NCBI GenBank assembly: GCA_045617925.1
Contig: JAZLJR010000020.1
Coordinates: forward strand, 1 to 40,410
Length of the DNA: 40,410 nucleotides
Direction of reading: 5' to 3'
Origin: CALELF01 sp045617925
GTDB taxonomy: Bacteria; Synergistota; Synergistia; Synergistales; Synergistaceae
Shown: positions 24,539 to 32,358 of the stretch, in pieces
Layout of the letters: each line of letters begins with the position of its first letter
Numbering within the stretch: the stretch's first letter is position 1
Position numbers and translations under genes: made by a program
The notes under the pieces: model-generated
The model's input: only the letters and a program-made list of their open reading frames with translations
Databases searched by the model: none
What the model was told of the DNA's origin: nothing

Positions 24539-25386
24539 TTGCTCGTCATCCCCTTCTTGTGTGCCTGAATTATATGCTGACAAATGAGAGCAGATGTAAC
24601 TGGTCCAACGCCACCAGGCACTGGTGTAGCAGAAGCGACAATGTCCTTTATACCTTCAAAGTCCACATCGCCACAGAGTTTTCCGTTTTCGTCCAAATTT
24701 ATGCCAACGTCCAAAACAATTTGCCCGTCTCTCACATAATCGCTTGTCAAAAATTTTGCCTTGCCAATGGCTACGATAACTATGTCAGCGGCTTTGCATA
24801 TTTCTTGCAGATTTTTTGTTTTGCTGTGGCAAATTGTTACAGTTGCATTTTTTTTCAAAAGCATCATGGCAAGTGGCTTGCCAACGACAAGGCTTCTGCC
24901 AAGCACAACCACATTTTTACCCGTTAAATCTATATTATAAAAATCTAAAATTTCCATACAACTTTGTGCCGTGCAGGGAGCAAAACCATCACAGGAGTCG
25001 CCATAAACCATAGCTTGAGAAAAAACTGTTATTCCGTCCACGTCTTTGAGCGGATTTATAAGGTTTACAATCTTTTTCTCATTCAAATGTTTGGGAAGGG
25101 GGCGTAGCAACATAATAGCAGAAACATTTTCGTCTTCGTTGCAATCTATAATAGTTGTTGGCAAAAGCTCCGCTTCTGTTCCATCTTCTGCAAGGTGGTA
25201 ATCTAAAACGCCTATGCCAAGAGCCTCACAATTTTTTGTTATTGATTTTGCAAAGGAAACGTCGTCTGGTCTGTCACCAACCCTGATGAGTGCCAAGATG
25301 GGTTTTAATGAGCCAGATGAAATTTCATCTGCTACGTTTTGTTTTATCTTTTCTGCTACTGGTTTTCCATATAAAATTTGATTCAA
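24532..25386 (-). CDS. folD: FolD-type methylenetetrahydrofolate dehydrogenase with altered active site (TTG start)
   Basis: A 284-residue FolD homologue. The NADP-binding domain is well kept: GRSLVVGKPLAMMLL, DVGIN and PVPGGVGPVTSAL. The folate/catalytic domain is not: where E. coli has the Tyr-x-x-x-Lys motif this protein has F45 and I49 (SFAKSITKNCE), and the usual VQLPLP is LLRPLP (Gln to Leu). The Asp motif KDVDG remains. Loss of the Lys predicts loss of cyclohydrolase activity. The TTG at 25386 is chosen for the AAGGGGAG site ten bases upstream and the N-terminus MNQILYGKPVA; an upstream extension to 25518 would run through low-complexity sequence. Confidence 0.85.
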   Translation of the reverse strand: MNQILYGKPVAEKIKQNVADEISSGSLKPILALIRVGDRPDDVSFAKSITKNCEALGIGVLDYHLAEDGTEAELLPTTIIDCNEDENVSAIMLLRPLPKHLNEKKIVNLINPLKDVDGITVFSQAMVYGDSCDGFAPCTAQSCMEILDFYNIDLTGKNVVVLGRSLVVGKPLAMMLLKKNATVTICHSKTKNLQEICKAADIVIVAIGKAKFLTSDYVRDGQIVLDVGINLDENGKLCGDVDFEGIKDIVASATPVPGGVGPVTSALICQHIIQAHKKGMTSKC

Positions 25387-25430
25387 GGTCGCCACTCTCC
25401 CCTTAATCTTTATTTTTTTCTTAATTAGTA

Positions 25431-25439
25431 ATAATAGCA
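25431..25439 (-). promoter_or_regulatory. Possible extended -10 promoter of the folD operon
   Basis: TGCTATTAT on the minus strand is an extended -10 element (TG-N-TATTAT) 45 bp upstream of the folD start. No good -35 is visible. It lies downstream of the macrodomain-operon terminator, where a promoter is needed. Confidence 0.35.
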
Positions 25440-25490
25440 CAAAATTACTTTTTTGGGAGAAAAACATAAAAAACGAGAAATTAAAACTGA

Positions 25491-25540
25491 TAAAAAAAGC
25501 AGAGAGGCAAGACTTCAATTAAGAAGTCTTACCTCTCTGC
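25491..25540 (-). terminator. Terminator after the macrodomain operon
   Basis: GCAGAGAGG (25499-25507) pairs with CCTCTCTGC (25532-25540) and AAGACTTC (25509-25516) with GAAGTCTT (25523-25530), with one mismatch between. A run of seven T follows on the minus strand. It begins five bases after the stop of the small ORF at 25546. Confidence 0.9.
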
Positions 25541-25545
25541 CTATT

Positions 25546-25686
25546 TCACAAATGGAATATTTTCTGTTTGACCCTATCATATTTGTAATTCTCAATTTCG
25601 CCAGAGATAATAAGGTGGATAGCTTCGTTTATTACCTCGGATTCGAGGGAATTAAATTTCAAAAATTTTATAATTTTACCGTTCAT
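25546..25686 (-). CDS. Possible 46-residue small protein after the macrodomain gene
   Basis: The frame begins MNGKIIKFLKFNSLESEVIN and ends KQKIFHL. Its ATG overlaps the last codons of the macrodomain gene and its stop is five bases before the operon terminator, so it is transcribed with that operon. The composition (amphipathic, charged, few rare residues) looks protein-like, but there is no strong ribosome binding site and I recognise no family. It might be a translationally coupled small protein, or the debris of a longer lost gene or frameshifted C-terminus. Confidence 0.35.
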   Translation of the reverse strand: MNGKIIKFLKFNSLESEVINEAIHLIISGEIENYKYDRVKQKIFHL

Positions 25687-26143
25687 ACAAAATCAAGCTG
25701 ACTTCCATTTCGTCGCCGTTTTTCTGCAAGAAATTTTTTATCTCTCTTTCTGCTACTGCTTTTGCTTCTTCCTTTGGGTAGCCATAAACGCCAGCAGAGA
25801 TTAAAGGAAATATGACACTTTTGCAGCCATTCGCTTTTGCAAGAACTAAAGAATTTTTGTAGCAGTTGGCTAGTTTTTCTTCCTCGCCGTGACGTCCGTC
25901 ACGATACACGGGGCCGACTGTATGGATAACAAAACGAGCTGGCAAGTTATAGCCCTTTGTTATCTTTGCTTCGCCTGTTTCGCAACCTCCAAGGCTGCGG
26001 CATTCCGCAAGCAATTCGCTCCCTGCAACTCTGTGAATTGCTCCGTCAACTCCACCCCCACCAAGCAAACTTTTGTTTGCCGCGTTTACAATAGCATCTG
26101 CAGTTTGACGAGTTATATCGCCATAGATTATCTTAAAGCTCAT
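25676..26143 (-). CDS. Macrodomain protein (ADP-ribose binding, YmdB/AF1521 type)
   Basis: A 155-residue stand-alone macrodomain. Signatures are YGDITRQTADAIVNAANKSL, the GGGGVDGAIH loop and FPLISAGVYGYPKEEA. These proteins bind ADP-ribose and many remove mono-ADP-ribose or hydrolyse O-acetyl-ADP-ribose. The C-terminus is about 20 residues shorter than many family members, stopping just after the last beta strand (EVSLILYE). The ATG overlaps the upstream gene as ATGA, so the two are translationally coupled. Confidence 0.92.
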   Translation of the reverse strand: MSFKIIYGDITRQTADAIVNAANKSLLGGGGVDGAIHRVAGSELLAECRSLGGCETGEAKITKGYNLPARFVIHTVGPVYRDGRHGEEEKLANCYKNSLVLAKANGCKSVIFPLISAGVYGYPKEEAKAVAEREIKNFLQKNGDEMEVSLILYER

Positions 26144-26571
26144 TTTGTCTCATTTCCTCTCTTTGCTATAACATAGGCTGCGAGGTCATCAATGTTGCGT
26201 GGAGGAAGCCAAAGCCCTCGCGGTAAAAATCTCTGCCAAAAACGCGGTTTATGAAGCTTGAAATATTCACCTCGTGCTTCCATTGTTGAATTTTTTTCGT
26301 TCACAAACTTTACATCACAAGCAAGCTCTTGTGCAAATTCATTGTGCCCTGTTCCATCACCAAGGCAGATTAAATCTATGCCTTTGTCCTGTATGGCAGA
26401 GAAATTTCCCTCACATTTATATTCTGCTAGGGCAGAAAAATCATTTGCACGCAAAGCGGAAAACAGAATGTCCCTTTTTGCCTGTGGAACAATGGCAGAA
26501 AAAAGCAATTTGTCACCTTCAACAAAAGCCACACCTATTTTGTAGTGTCCAGGGTCAATTCCTATCTTCAT
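26140..26571 (-). CDS. RuvC/YqgF-fold (RNase H-like) nuclease family protein
   Basis: A 143-residue protein with the RNase H-like fold. GIDPGHYKIGVAFV gives the first catalytic Asp (D6), NEKNSTMEARGEY the middle acid (E92) and PRNIDDLAAYVIA the C-terminal acids (D128/D129), the arrangement of YqgF and RuvC. These families act on pre-16S rRNA or on Holliday junctions. It is not the standard YqgF or RuvC by length and sequence, so the substrate is unknown. It overlaps lpxL by 17 bases and the macrodomain gene by 4. Confidence 0.75.
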   Translation of the reverse strand: MKIGIDPGHYKIGVAFVEGDKLLFSAIVPQAKRDILFSALRANDFSALAEYKCEGNFSAIQDKGIDLICLGDGTGHNEFAQELACDVKFVNEKNSTMEARGEYFKLHKPRFWQRFLPRGLWLPPRNIDDLAAYVIAKRGNETK

Positions 26572-27448
26572 TAAAAAGTCCTCTTTCTACAGATTCCCAA
26601 CGTGGGTAAAGCCAAAGCCACTGCCAGGGGTTTTCTCTTATGAAGTCTGAAATCTGTTTATTGGCAAGGTCAAGGCTCGCCTGCAAATCTTCTCCAAATT
26701 TTTTGCCCCCTGCCATTTCCAATGGAGGCATATATTTTGAAACAAAATCGCCATTAGGTTTTCTAAGGCACGCACCAACAACCACAGCACAGCCAGTTTT
26801 TGCCGCCAGTTTTGCCACGCCAAGCGGTGTGCTAGCAATATGCCCCAAAAATGGCGAAGGCAGCCCCTTTTCTTTTGCATCCTGGTCAATCGGCACAGCA
26901 ATCATTTCACCCTTTCGCAATGCACCAAGCACAGCCTTGAGGTCGCTCGCCTTACCGAGTGGCTTTACTCCCCCGGCTTCCCTGATTTCTGCTATCATCT
27001 GTGTAATACGTTCATCACGCTGATCTGTTCCTAGTCCATTTATAGGCACGCCAAGGTGTGCCAAGGCACTTGCAGCATATTCCCAGTTGCCAATGTGAGC
27101 CGTGACAAGCAACACCCCCCTACCTTCTTTTATAGGGTTCAATACATACTCTGCTCCATCTTGCTCAACAAAATCCGCAATGTGCTTAGCATCATGTGGC
27201 AAACGTGCAAATTCCGTCGCCGCTGCACCAAAATGCCAGTAACATTTTTTTATAATTTTTTTTGCCTCTTTATGCGAAACACCGAGATATTTTTCCACCC
27301 GAGCTATTGCTTGAACAGTTTTTTTATGATTCAAGTAATAAATAAGCTTGCCAATAGCACCGCCAAGACGTGAAGCTGTCTTGCGTGGCAAAAGCGATAC
27401 AAGATTTCTATAACCATAAAGAGCACGATAAATCACTGGTTGTGACAT
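26555..27448 (-). CDS. lpxL: Lipid A biosynthesis acyltransferase, LpxL/HtrB family
   Basis: A 297-residue inner-membrane acyltransferase that adds a secondary acyl chain to Kdo-lipid A or a similar intermediate. The catalytic HX4E motif is H118-x4-E123 (TAHIGNWE), and the substrate-binding block IPIDQDA-type sequence appears as AVPIDQDAKEKG. A GAGG site precedes the ATG. It heads an operon with a RuvC-fold gene and a macrodomain gene, an association not explained by lipid A synthesis. Later lipid A steps (lpxB, lpxK, waaA) are not in this window. Confidence 0.9.
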   Translation of the reverse strand: MSQPVIYRALYGYRNLVSLLPRKTASRLGGAIGKLIYYLNHKKTVQAIARVEKYLGVSHKEAKKIIKKCYWHFGAAATEFARLPHDAKHIADFVEQDGAEYVLNPIKEGRGVLLVTAHIGNWEYAASALAHLGVPINGLGTDQRDERITQMIAEIREAGGVKPLGKASDLKAVLGALRKGEMIAVPIDQDAKEKGLPSPFLGHIASTPLGVAKLAAKTGCAVVVGACLRKPNGDFVSKYMPPLEMAGGKKFGEDLQASLDLANKQISDFIRENPWQWLWLYPRWESVERGLFNEDRN

Positions 27449-27482
27449 ACTATTTTCCTCTTCTTCAGTTTTATTGGAAAAG

Positions 27483-27511
27483 ATTATAAATTATCAAAAG
27501 ACAAGTGTCAA
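27483..27511 (-). promoter_or_regulatory. Promoter of the lpxL operon
   Basis: A perfect TTGACA (27506-27511) and TATAAT (27483-27488) are spaced by 17 bp on the minus strand, 35 bp before the lpxL ATG. It is back to back with the eutS promoter. Confidence 0.85.
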
Positions 27512-27590
27512 GTTAAGTAAAACAGGCATAAGACGTAAAAAGTAAAGTCAAAAGCAGATAAAAAATTATAAATTGTTTCTATACAGGTGA

Positions 27591-27619
27591 TTGACAATTA
27601 TTTTTCAAAAAGTTAAAAT
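27591..27619 (+). promoter_or_regulatory. Promoter of the eutS-like gene
   Basis: TTGACA (27591-27596), a 17-bp spacer and TAAAAT (27614-27619), only about 24 nt from the predicted start site to the GTG codon. This leaves little room for a leader regulator. Confidence 0.8.
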
Positions 27620-27649
27620 TAAGGCAATGAAGTTTTAGGTGGTGGCATT

Positions 27650-27997
27650 GTGGCAGAAAATCAAAAGCAAAGAATAATTCAAGAATTTGTTCCTGGTCGT
27701 CAGGTAACCTTGGCTCACATTATAACAAATCCAACTCGTGTGCTATATGCGAAGTTGGGGTTGTTTGATGGTGCTGGTGCAATTGGAATTTTTACCATTA
27801 CGCCATCCGAAGCTGCCATGATTGCAGCTGATGTTGCTTCAAAAGCTGCACGAGTTCAAATAGGATTTGTTGACAGGTTTAACGGCTCACTTCTCATCAC
27901 AGGAGAAACTGGAGACGTGGAAGCCGCTATGAATGGAGTGCTTGCCGTTTTGTGTGGCAAAATGGGTTACACTCCAACTCCTATCACACGCACATAA
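27650..27997 (+). CDS. eutS: EutS/PduU-type bacterial microcompartment shell protein (GTG start)
   Basis: A 115-residue BMC-domain protein of the circularly permuted EutS/PduU class, which forms hexamers in the facets of microcompartment shells. RIIQEFVPGRQVTLAHII, GAGAIGIFTITPSEAAMIA and IGFVDRFNGSLLI follow the EutS pattern along its whole length. The GTG is supported by an AGGTGG site. No other microcompartment gene, ethanolamine enzyme or regulator lies within the window, and the gene has its own promoter and terminator, so it is an orphan here. Confidence 0.9.
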   Translation: MAENQKQRIIQEFVPGRQVTLAHIITNPTRVLYAKLGLFDGAGAIGIFTITPSEAAMIAADVASKAARVQIGFVDRFNGSLLITGETGDVEAAMNGVLAVLCGKMGYTPTPITRT

Positions 27998-28092
27998 TTT
28001 TTGTAAACTTTTTTTTACATAGCCAAAAACGTAAACGCACAATTTGCAAGGATAAAACGCATAAATTTTGCTAAAAAATTTAAGAATTTTCT

Positions 28093-28148
28093 AAAAAATA
28101 AGAGGCTTTGAACATGAAACAAAAATGTTCAAAACCTCTTTATTTTTT
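28093..28148. terminator. Bidirectional terminator between eutS and the secreted-protein gene
   Basis: AAAAAATAAGAGG (28093-28105) pairs with CCTCTTTATTTTTT (28135-28148) and TTTGAACAT with ATGTTCAAA inside, loop AAACAAAA-like. A/T tracts on both sides suit two convergent transcripts. Confidence 0.85.
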
Positions 28149-28151
28149 ACC

Positions 28152-29219
28152 TTAAAACAAAATTTTTGGGTAATAAATTCGTAGCTTTTTTATATCCTTA
28201 AAGGCATCGTCAATTTTTCCACTGACTGGCTTGATGCGTTCAAAGCCATTTCCATAATCTGCCAAAACTAACGATTTTCTTCCGTAATATGCAAAGCTAT
28301 TTGCTTCTTTGTCGTCACGCCCTGAGCCTGGAATAAATGCATCAAAGAAAAGCGGACGTTTGCCTTTTAGCTCTGTGTCCTGTCCTGCCTTTGGGTCATA
28401 ACCACGAATGATGAGCCATTGTGTCACGCCATCATTCAAGGCGTGTTGCATTTCAGTTGACTCTGCAGCATGCTCATAAGGAATTATCTGAAATCCACCA
28501 ATTTCGCCAATTTTACATGTTGAAACACAAATAACTCCATGGTGATTTGCTCTAAGTTGCCCTATATTTTGAAACTTTGTTCCTGCAAATCTGCCGGAGC
28601 CACCAACAGGCTTGACCACACGAGCGATGACTTGTTTTCCAGACGGGTCAAAAACAGTAACTGAACCGCCAACATTATTTTCAATTTCTAACATATATGG
28701 TGATTCTGATTTTTGAAAGATATCATATTCCAGAATATCGCCAATTTGAGGGAAATTATCCACACTGATTAAGCCTTTACCGCGAAGTGTAATCGGTGTG
28801 CCAGTTGTTGGAGCATATAGCCCCCAAACACCATTGCCCGCTTTTGTTGAAATAACAATTGCAGCAGAGACACCAGCGGCAGGAGCAATTGTTTCCTTTG
28901 GTATCACGCTGACAGTTCGTCCTTGCCCTTTTTCAACAGAAAGCAAAATGTGCATAGCGTTAACTGCCGTAGCACAAACTGTGCCGTGTTTTCCCCATGC
29001 ACTTGCTGTGTAACTTGGCCATCTTGATTTTGTGGGAAGTTTTTCGACAGTACCAATTTCGCGTTTTTGCCCAAGGCTGTCTGTTACAATTACCTTTGCA
29101 CCAATCTCACACGGAATTTCCACATGGTAAAGGAATGTTTCTTTTGCCGTTGCAATTTTTGTTTGTGCAAAAAACAGGGCAAAAAATAAAAATATTCCTG
29201 CAATAAATTTATGCTTCAT
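28152..29219 (-). CDS. Secreted protein of unknown family with an internal duplication
   Basis: A 355-residue protein I do not recognise. A signal peptide (1-25, cleavage after ATA) directs export. Two similar blocks are visible: residues 31-109 (YHVEI...G..V.VTD..GQ ... HGTVCA ... VSVIPKE) and 175-249 (YMLEI...G..V.VFD..GK ... HGVICV ... FQIIPYE). Each is followed by a second similar stretch with the pattern YxPxxG...L.GK.L...D.FP..G.D (135-162 and 274-302), so the mature protein is two tandem units of about 140 residues, probably beta-rich. The second ATG (29219) is chosen for GAGG spacing. It follows metY by 17 bp in one operon. Confidence 0.65.
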   Translation of the reverse strand: MKHKFIAGIFLFFALFFAQTKIATAKETFLYHVEIPCEIGAKVIVTDSLGQKREIGTVEKLPTKSRWPSYTASAWGKHGTVCATAVNAMHILLSVEKGQGRTVSVIPKETIAPAAGVSAAIVISTKAGNGVWGLYAPTTGTPITLRGKGLISVDNFPQIGDILEYDIFQKSESPYMLEIENNVGGSVTVFDPSGKQVIARVVKPVGGSGRFAGTKFQNIGQLRANHHGVICVSTCKIGEIGGFQIIPYEHAAESTEMQHALNDGVTQWLIIRGYDPKAGQDTELKGKRPLFFDAFIPGSGRDDKEANSFAYYGRKSLVLADYGNGFERIKPVSGKIDDAFKDIKKLRIYYPKILF

Positions 29220-29236
29220 ATTTTGCATACCTCAAA

Positions 29237-30526
29237 TTACTTACTGGCAATTTCTAACACTCTGCTCAATTCCTCTTTCAAATCTGCAACATCTTCAATG
29301 CCAACGGAAAAACGGATAAGCCCGTCTGTAATGCCTGCCTTTGCACGTTCCTCCGGTGGAATTTGTGCGTGAGTTGTGCTTGCAGGGTGAGTCATTATTG
29401 AGTGGCTATCGCCAAGGTTTGCCATGTGTCCGATAAGCTCTAAATTATCCAGCACCTTTTTGCCTGCTTCAACTCCACCCTTGACGGAAAAAGCCAACAT
29501 ACCACTTGCGCCCTTTGGCAAATAAACCTTTGCAAGGTCATGTTGTGGGTGGCTTTCAAGCCCTGGGTATAACACCCATTCAACAGCAGGGTGATTTTCA
29601 AGAAATTTTGCAATCTCCAAAGCATTTTGGCTGTGACGTTCCATACGAAGTGGCAAGTTTGAAATGGTTGTGTGCAAAAACCACGCGTCAAACGGAGAGG
29701 GGCAACCACCTAGGTCACGAATGATAGAGGCTTTTAACTTTGCCGTGAGTCCTGCCGGATGATATTGTTTTGCAAAATTTATGTCGTGGTAAGATGGATC
29801 CGGCACAGCAAGGGTTGGGAATTTCTCTGGATAGTCTTCCCACGGGAAATTTCCACCATCAATAACAGCACCACTTACAACTGTGCCTTGACCGGAAATA
29901 TATTTTGTGGCGGAATAAACAACTATATTTGCACCATGTTCAAGTGGCTTTGCAAGATATGGAGCAAAGGTGTTATCCACGACAAGAGGACAGCCTACAC
30001 GACGAGCAATGTTGCCAAGAGTGTCAAGCGGTGCAACATTCATTAAAGGGTTGCCAATTGTTTCTGTGATAAACAATTTTGTTCTTTCGTCTGCGGCTTC
30101 TTCAAATTTGCATGGGTGATCACCGTCAACAAAACGGGTTTCTATCCCAAAACGTGAGAAGATATTTTTGAGCAATGTAACTGTGCCACCATAAACCTTG
30201 TTGGAAGAAACGACATTGTCTCCTTGACTGCATAGACATGTGATAAGGTGCGTGAAAGCTGCTTGACCTGATGAAAAAGCAACAGCGCCAACTCCACCTT
30301 CAAGAGCAGAAAGCTGTGCCTCGTATGCGGTAACTGTTGGGTTTGTAAGACGGCTATATATATGTCCGTCTTCTTCCAACGCAAAAAGACGCGCAGCATG
30401 TTCAGAATTTTTGAACTGATAAGCACTGGAGAGATATATCGGCAGACTGGAAGCCCCAGTTGCACTATCACTCTTCCACCCAGCGTGCAAAACCTTTGTC
30501 ATGTCACCATAATTTTTGTTTATCAT
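29237..30526 (-). CDS. metY: O-acetylhomoserine sulfhydrylase / aminocarboxypropyltransferase
   Basis: A 429-residue PLP enzyme of the Cys/Met metabolism family, making homocysteine from O-acetylhomoserine and sulfide or thiols. The PLP lysine is K208 in YSATKYISGQG; SSGQAAF, VYGGTVTLLKN, VVDNTFAPY and FRFSVGIED-type C-terminal sequences are present, and the length matches MetY rather than the shorter MetB. A GAGG site precedes the ATG. The leader is too short for a SAM riboswitch. The downstream gene in the operon encodes a secreted protein of unknown role. Confidence 0.92.
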   Translation of the reverse strand: MINKNYGDMTKVLHAGWKSDSATGASSLPIYLSSAYQFKNSEHAARLFALEEDGHIYSRLTNPTVTAYEAQLSALEGGVGAVAFSSGQAAFTHLITCLCSQGDNVVSSNKVYGGTVTLLKNIFSRFGIETRFVDGDHPCKFEEAADERTKLFITETIGNPLMNVAPLDTLGNIARRVGCPLVVDNTFAPYLAKPLEHGANIVVYSATKYISGQGTVVSGAVIDGGNFPWEDYPEKFPTLAVPDPSYHDINFAKQYHPAGLTAKLKASIIRDLGGCPSPFDAWFLHTTISNLPLRMERHSQNALEIAKFLENHPAVEWVLYPGLESHPQHDLAKVYLPKGASGMLAFSVKGGVEAGKKVLDNLELIGHMANLGDSHSIMTHPASTTHAQIPPEERAKAGITDGLIRFSVGIEDVADLKEELSRVLEIASK

Positions 30527-30562
30527 TTAATCTGCTACCTCTTTTCATATTACTTTTTAGAT

Positions 30563-30591
30563 ATTATACACTCTTTTGACCATTCTTGAAA
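30563..30591 (-). promoter_or_regulatory. Promoter of metY
   Basis: TTTCAA (30586-30591), a 17-bp spacer and a perfect TATAAT (30563-30568) lie 37 bp before the metY ATG on the minus strand. Confidence 0.65.
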
Positions 30592-30603
30592 ATTCTTACA
30601 GGG

Positions 30604-30631
30604 TTTTCAAAAAAAAAAATTGTGATATAAT
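30604..30631 (+). promoter_or_regulatory. Probable promoter of the acyl-CoA synthetase gene
   Basis: A perfect TATAAT (30626-30631) is preceded by a weak TTTTCA (30604-30609) at 16-bp spacing, 45 bp before the ATG. It diverges from the metY promoter across a poly-A tract. Confidence 0.5.
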
Positions 30632-30675
30632 ACCGAAATTAGAAATTTAGCATTAGTAACAAGAAGGAGTTTGCA

Positions 30676-32313
30676 ATGCCAATTACAGATTTTTTAAAGG
30701 AAAATGCAACTAAATACTATAATGAAACTGCACTCGTTGAGATAAATCCAGAAATAACCGAACATCGCAGAGCAACTTGGAAAGAGCAGAGCCTTATAGA
30801 ACCAGGAGTAAGTGAAGTATATCGTCGCGAAATTACTTGGGAAATTTTTAACGAAAAAGCAAACAGAGTAGCTTCGCTGCTCATGTCACGTGGAGTTAAA
30901 AAAGGAGACCATGTGGCAATACTTATGATGAACTGTCTCGAGTGGCTGCCGATTTATTTTGGCATCTTGAAAGCAGGCGCCGTCGCTGTCCCTCTAAACT
31001 TTCGCTACGCAGCTGACGAAATAAAATATTGCCTGGAAAAATCAGAGTCAACTGTTTTGTTCTTTGGTTTTGAGTTCATAGGCAGAATGGAAAGCATAAT
31101 AGAAAGTATCCCTAGTGTCAGATTAATCTTCTATGTTGGGGACTCCTGCCCAAGTTGGAGTGAAAATTATTATCACCTTGTGGCAAATATGTCTGCCAGA
31201 GAGCCGGAAATTCCGCTTAAAGACACAGACAAAGCCGCTATATATTTCTCCAGTGGCACGACTGGTTTTCCAAAGGCGATTTTGCATAATCACGAGAGCC
31301 TTATGCATGCTGCCCTCACGGAACAAAATCACCACGGACAAACACATGATGACTGTTTCCTGCTTATTCCACCTCTCTATCACACTGGAGCAAAAATGCA
31401 CTGGTTTGGAAGTCTTGTTGCAGGAAGCAGAGCTGTCATCTTGAAGGGAACCAATCCTGATATTATTCTACGCGTGGCAAGCGATGAAGTCTGCACAATT
31501 GTTTGGCTCCTTGTTCCATGGGCGCAGGATATTTTGGACGCACTTGATTCCGGCAAGGTTAAAATGGAAGACTATGACCTTTCAAAATGGCGTTTGATGC
31601 ACATAGGTGCACAGCCTGTTCCTCAAGTGCTAATTACTCGCTGGAAAAAATACTTCCCACAGCACCAATATGATACAAACTATGGACTTTCCGAATCTAT
31701 CGGACCAGGTTGTGTTCACTTGGGAGTTGAAAACATTGCTCACGTCGGCGCAATTGGAAAAGCTGGCTATGGTTGGCAAGCAAAAATTGTAAAAGAAGAC
31801 GGCACAGAAGTGGCGAATGATGAAGTGGGAGAGCTTATAGTAAAAGGTCCTGGACTTATGACATGCTACTATAATGACCCAAAAGCAACAAAGGAAACTC
31901 TCCGTGGTGGCTGGCTATACACCGGTGATATGGCAAAATATGACAAGGACGGCTTCATATACCTTGTTGACAGAAAGAAAGATGTCATAATAACTGGCGG
32001 AGAAAACCTCTATCCTGTGCAAATTGAAGACTTCATCCGCCGTCACAATGCAGTTAAGGACGTCGCTGTTATTGGTTTGGCTGACAAAAGACTTGGTGAA
32101 ATTGCTGCGGCTATAATCGAGATAAAAGACGGCGCACATGCAACAGAAGATGATATTAACAATTTCTGCTTTGACTTGCCACGTTATAAAAGACCAAGAA
32201 AAATTATCTTTGCAGATATTCCAAGAAACCCAACTGGCAAAATTGAAAAACCAAAACTTCGTAAAATCTATGGCGCAGAAATGCTAGTGGCAGAGCAGGT
32301 AAGCCAGTCTTAA
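30676..32313 (+). CDS. AMP-dependent acyl-CoA synthetase (ANL superfamily)
   Basis: A 545-residue adenylate-forming enzyme, predicted to activate a carboxylic acid with ATP and join it to CoA. Motifs in order: the phosphate loop YFSSGTTGFPKAI, the adenine motif YGLSESIGP, the hinge YTGDMAKYDKDGFIYLVDRK, and the C-terminal catalytic lysine in NPTGKIEKPKL. The substrate cannot be told from sequence; medium or long fatty acids or aromatic acids are both possible. An AAGGAG site precedes the ATG. It is a single-gene unit next to tRNA-Thr. Confidence 0.9.
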   Translation: MPITDFLKENATKYYNETALVEINPEITEHRRATWKEQSLIEPGVSEVYRREITWEIFNEKANRVASLLMSRGVKKGDHVAILMMNCLEWLPIYFGILKAGAVAVPLNFRYAADEIKYCLEKSESTVLFFGFEFIGRMESIIESIPSVRLIFYVGDSCPSWSENYYHLVANMSAREPEIPLKDTDKAAIYFSSGTTGFPKAILHNHESLMHAALTEQNHHGQTHDDCFLLIPPLYHTGAKMHWFGSLVAGSRAVILKGTNPDIILRVASDEVCTIVWLLVPWAQDILDALDSGKVKMEDYDLSKWRLMHIGAQPVPQVLITRWKKYFPQHQYDTNYGLSESIGPGCVHLGVENIAHVGAIGKAGYGWQAKIVKEDGTEVANDEVGELIVKGPGLMTCYYNDPKATKETLRGGWLYTGDMAKYDKDGFIYLVDRKKDVIITGGENLYPVQIEDFIRRHNAVKDVAVIGLADKRLGEIAAAIIEIKDGAHATEDDINNFCFDLPRYKRPRKIIFADIPRNPTGKIEKPKLRKIYGAEMLVAEQVSQS

Positions 32314-32358
32314 GAAACAGTGCGATTTTACTTAGAGAGGCAAATATATTTTTCCCCC

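Noticed and set aside
30527..30562. SAM riboswitch before metY
   Set aside because: The leader from the predicted start to the ATG is about 30 nt, too short for any S-box class.
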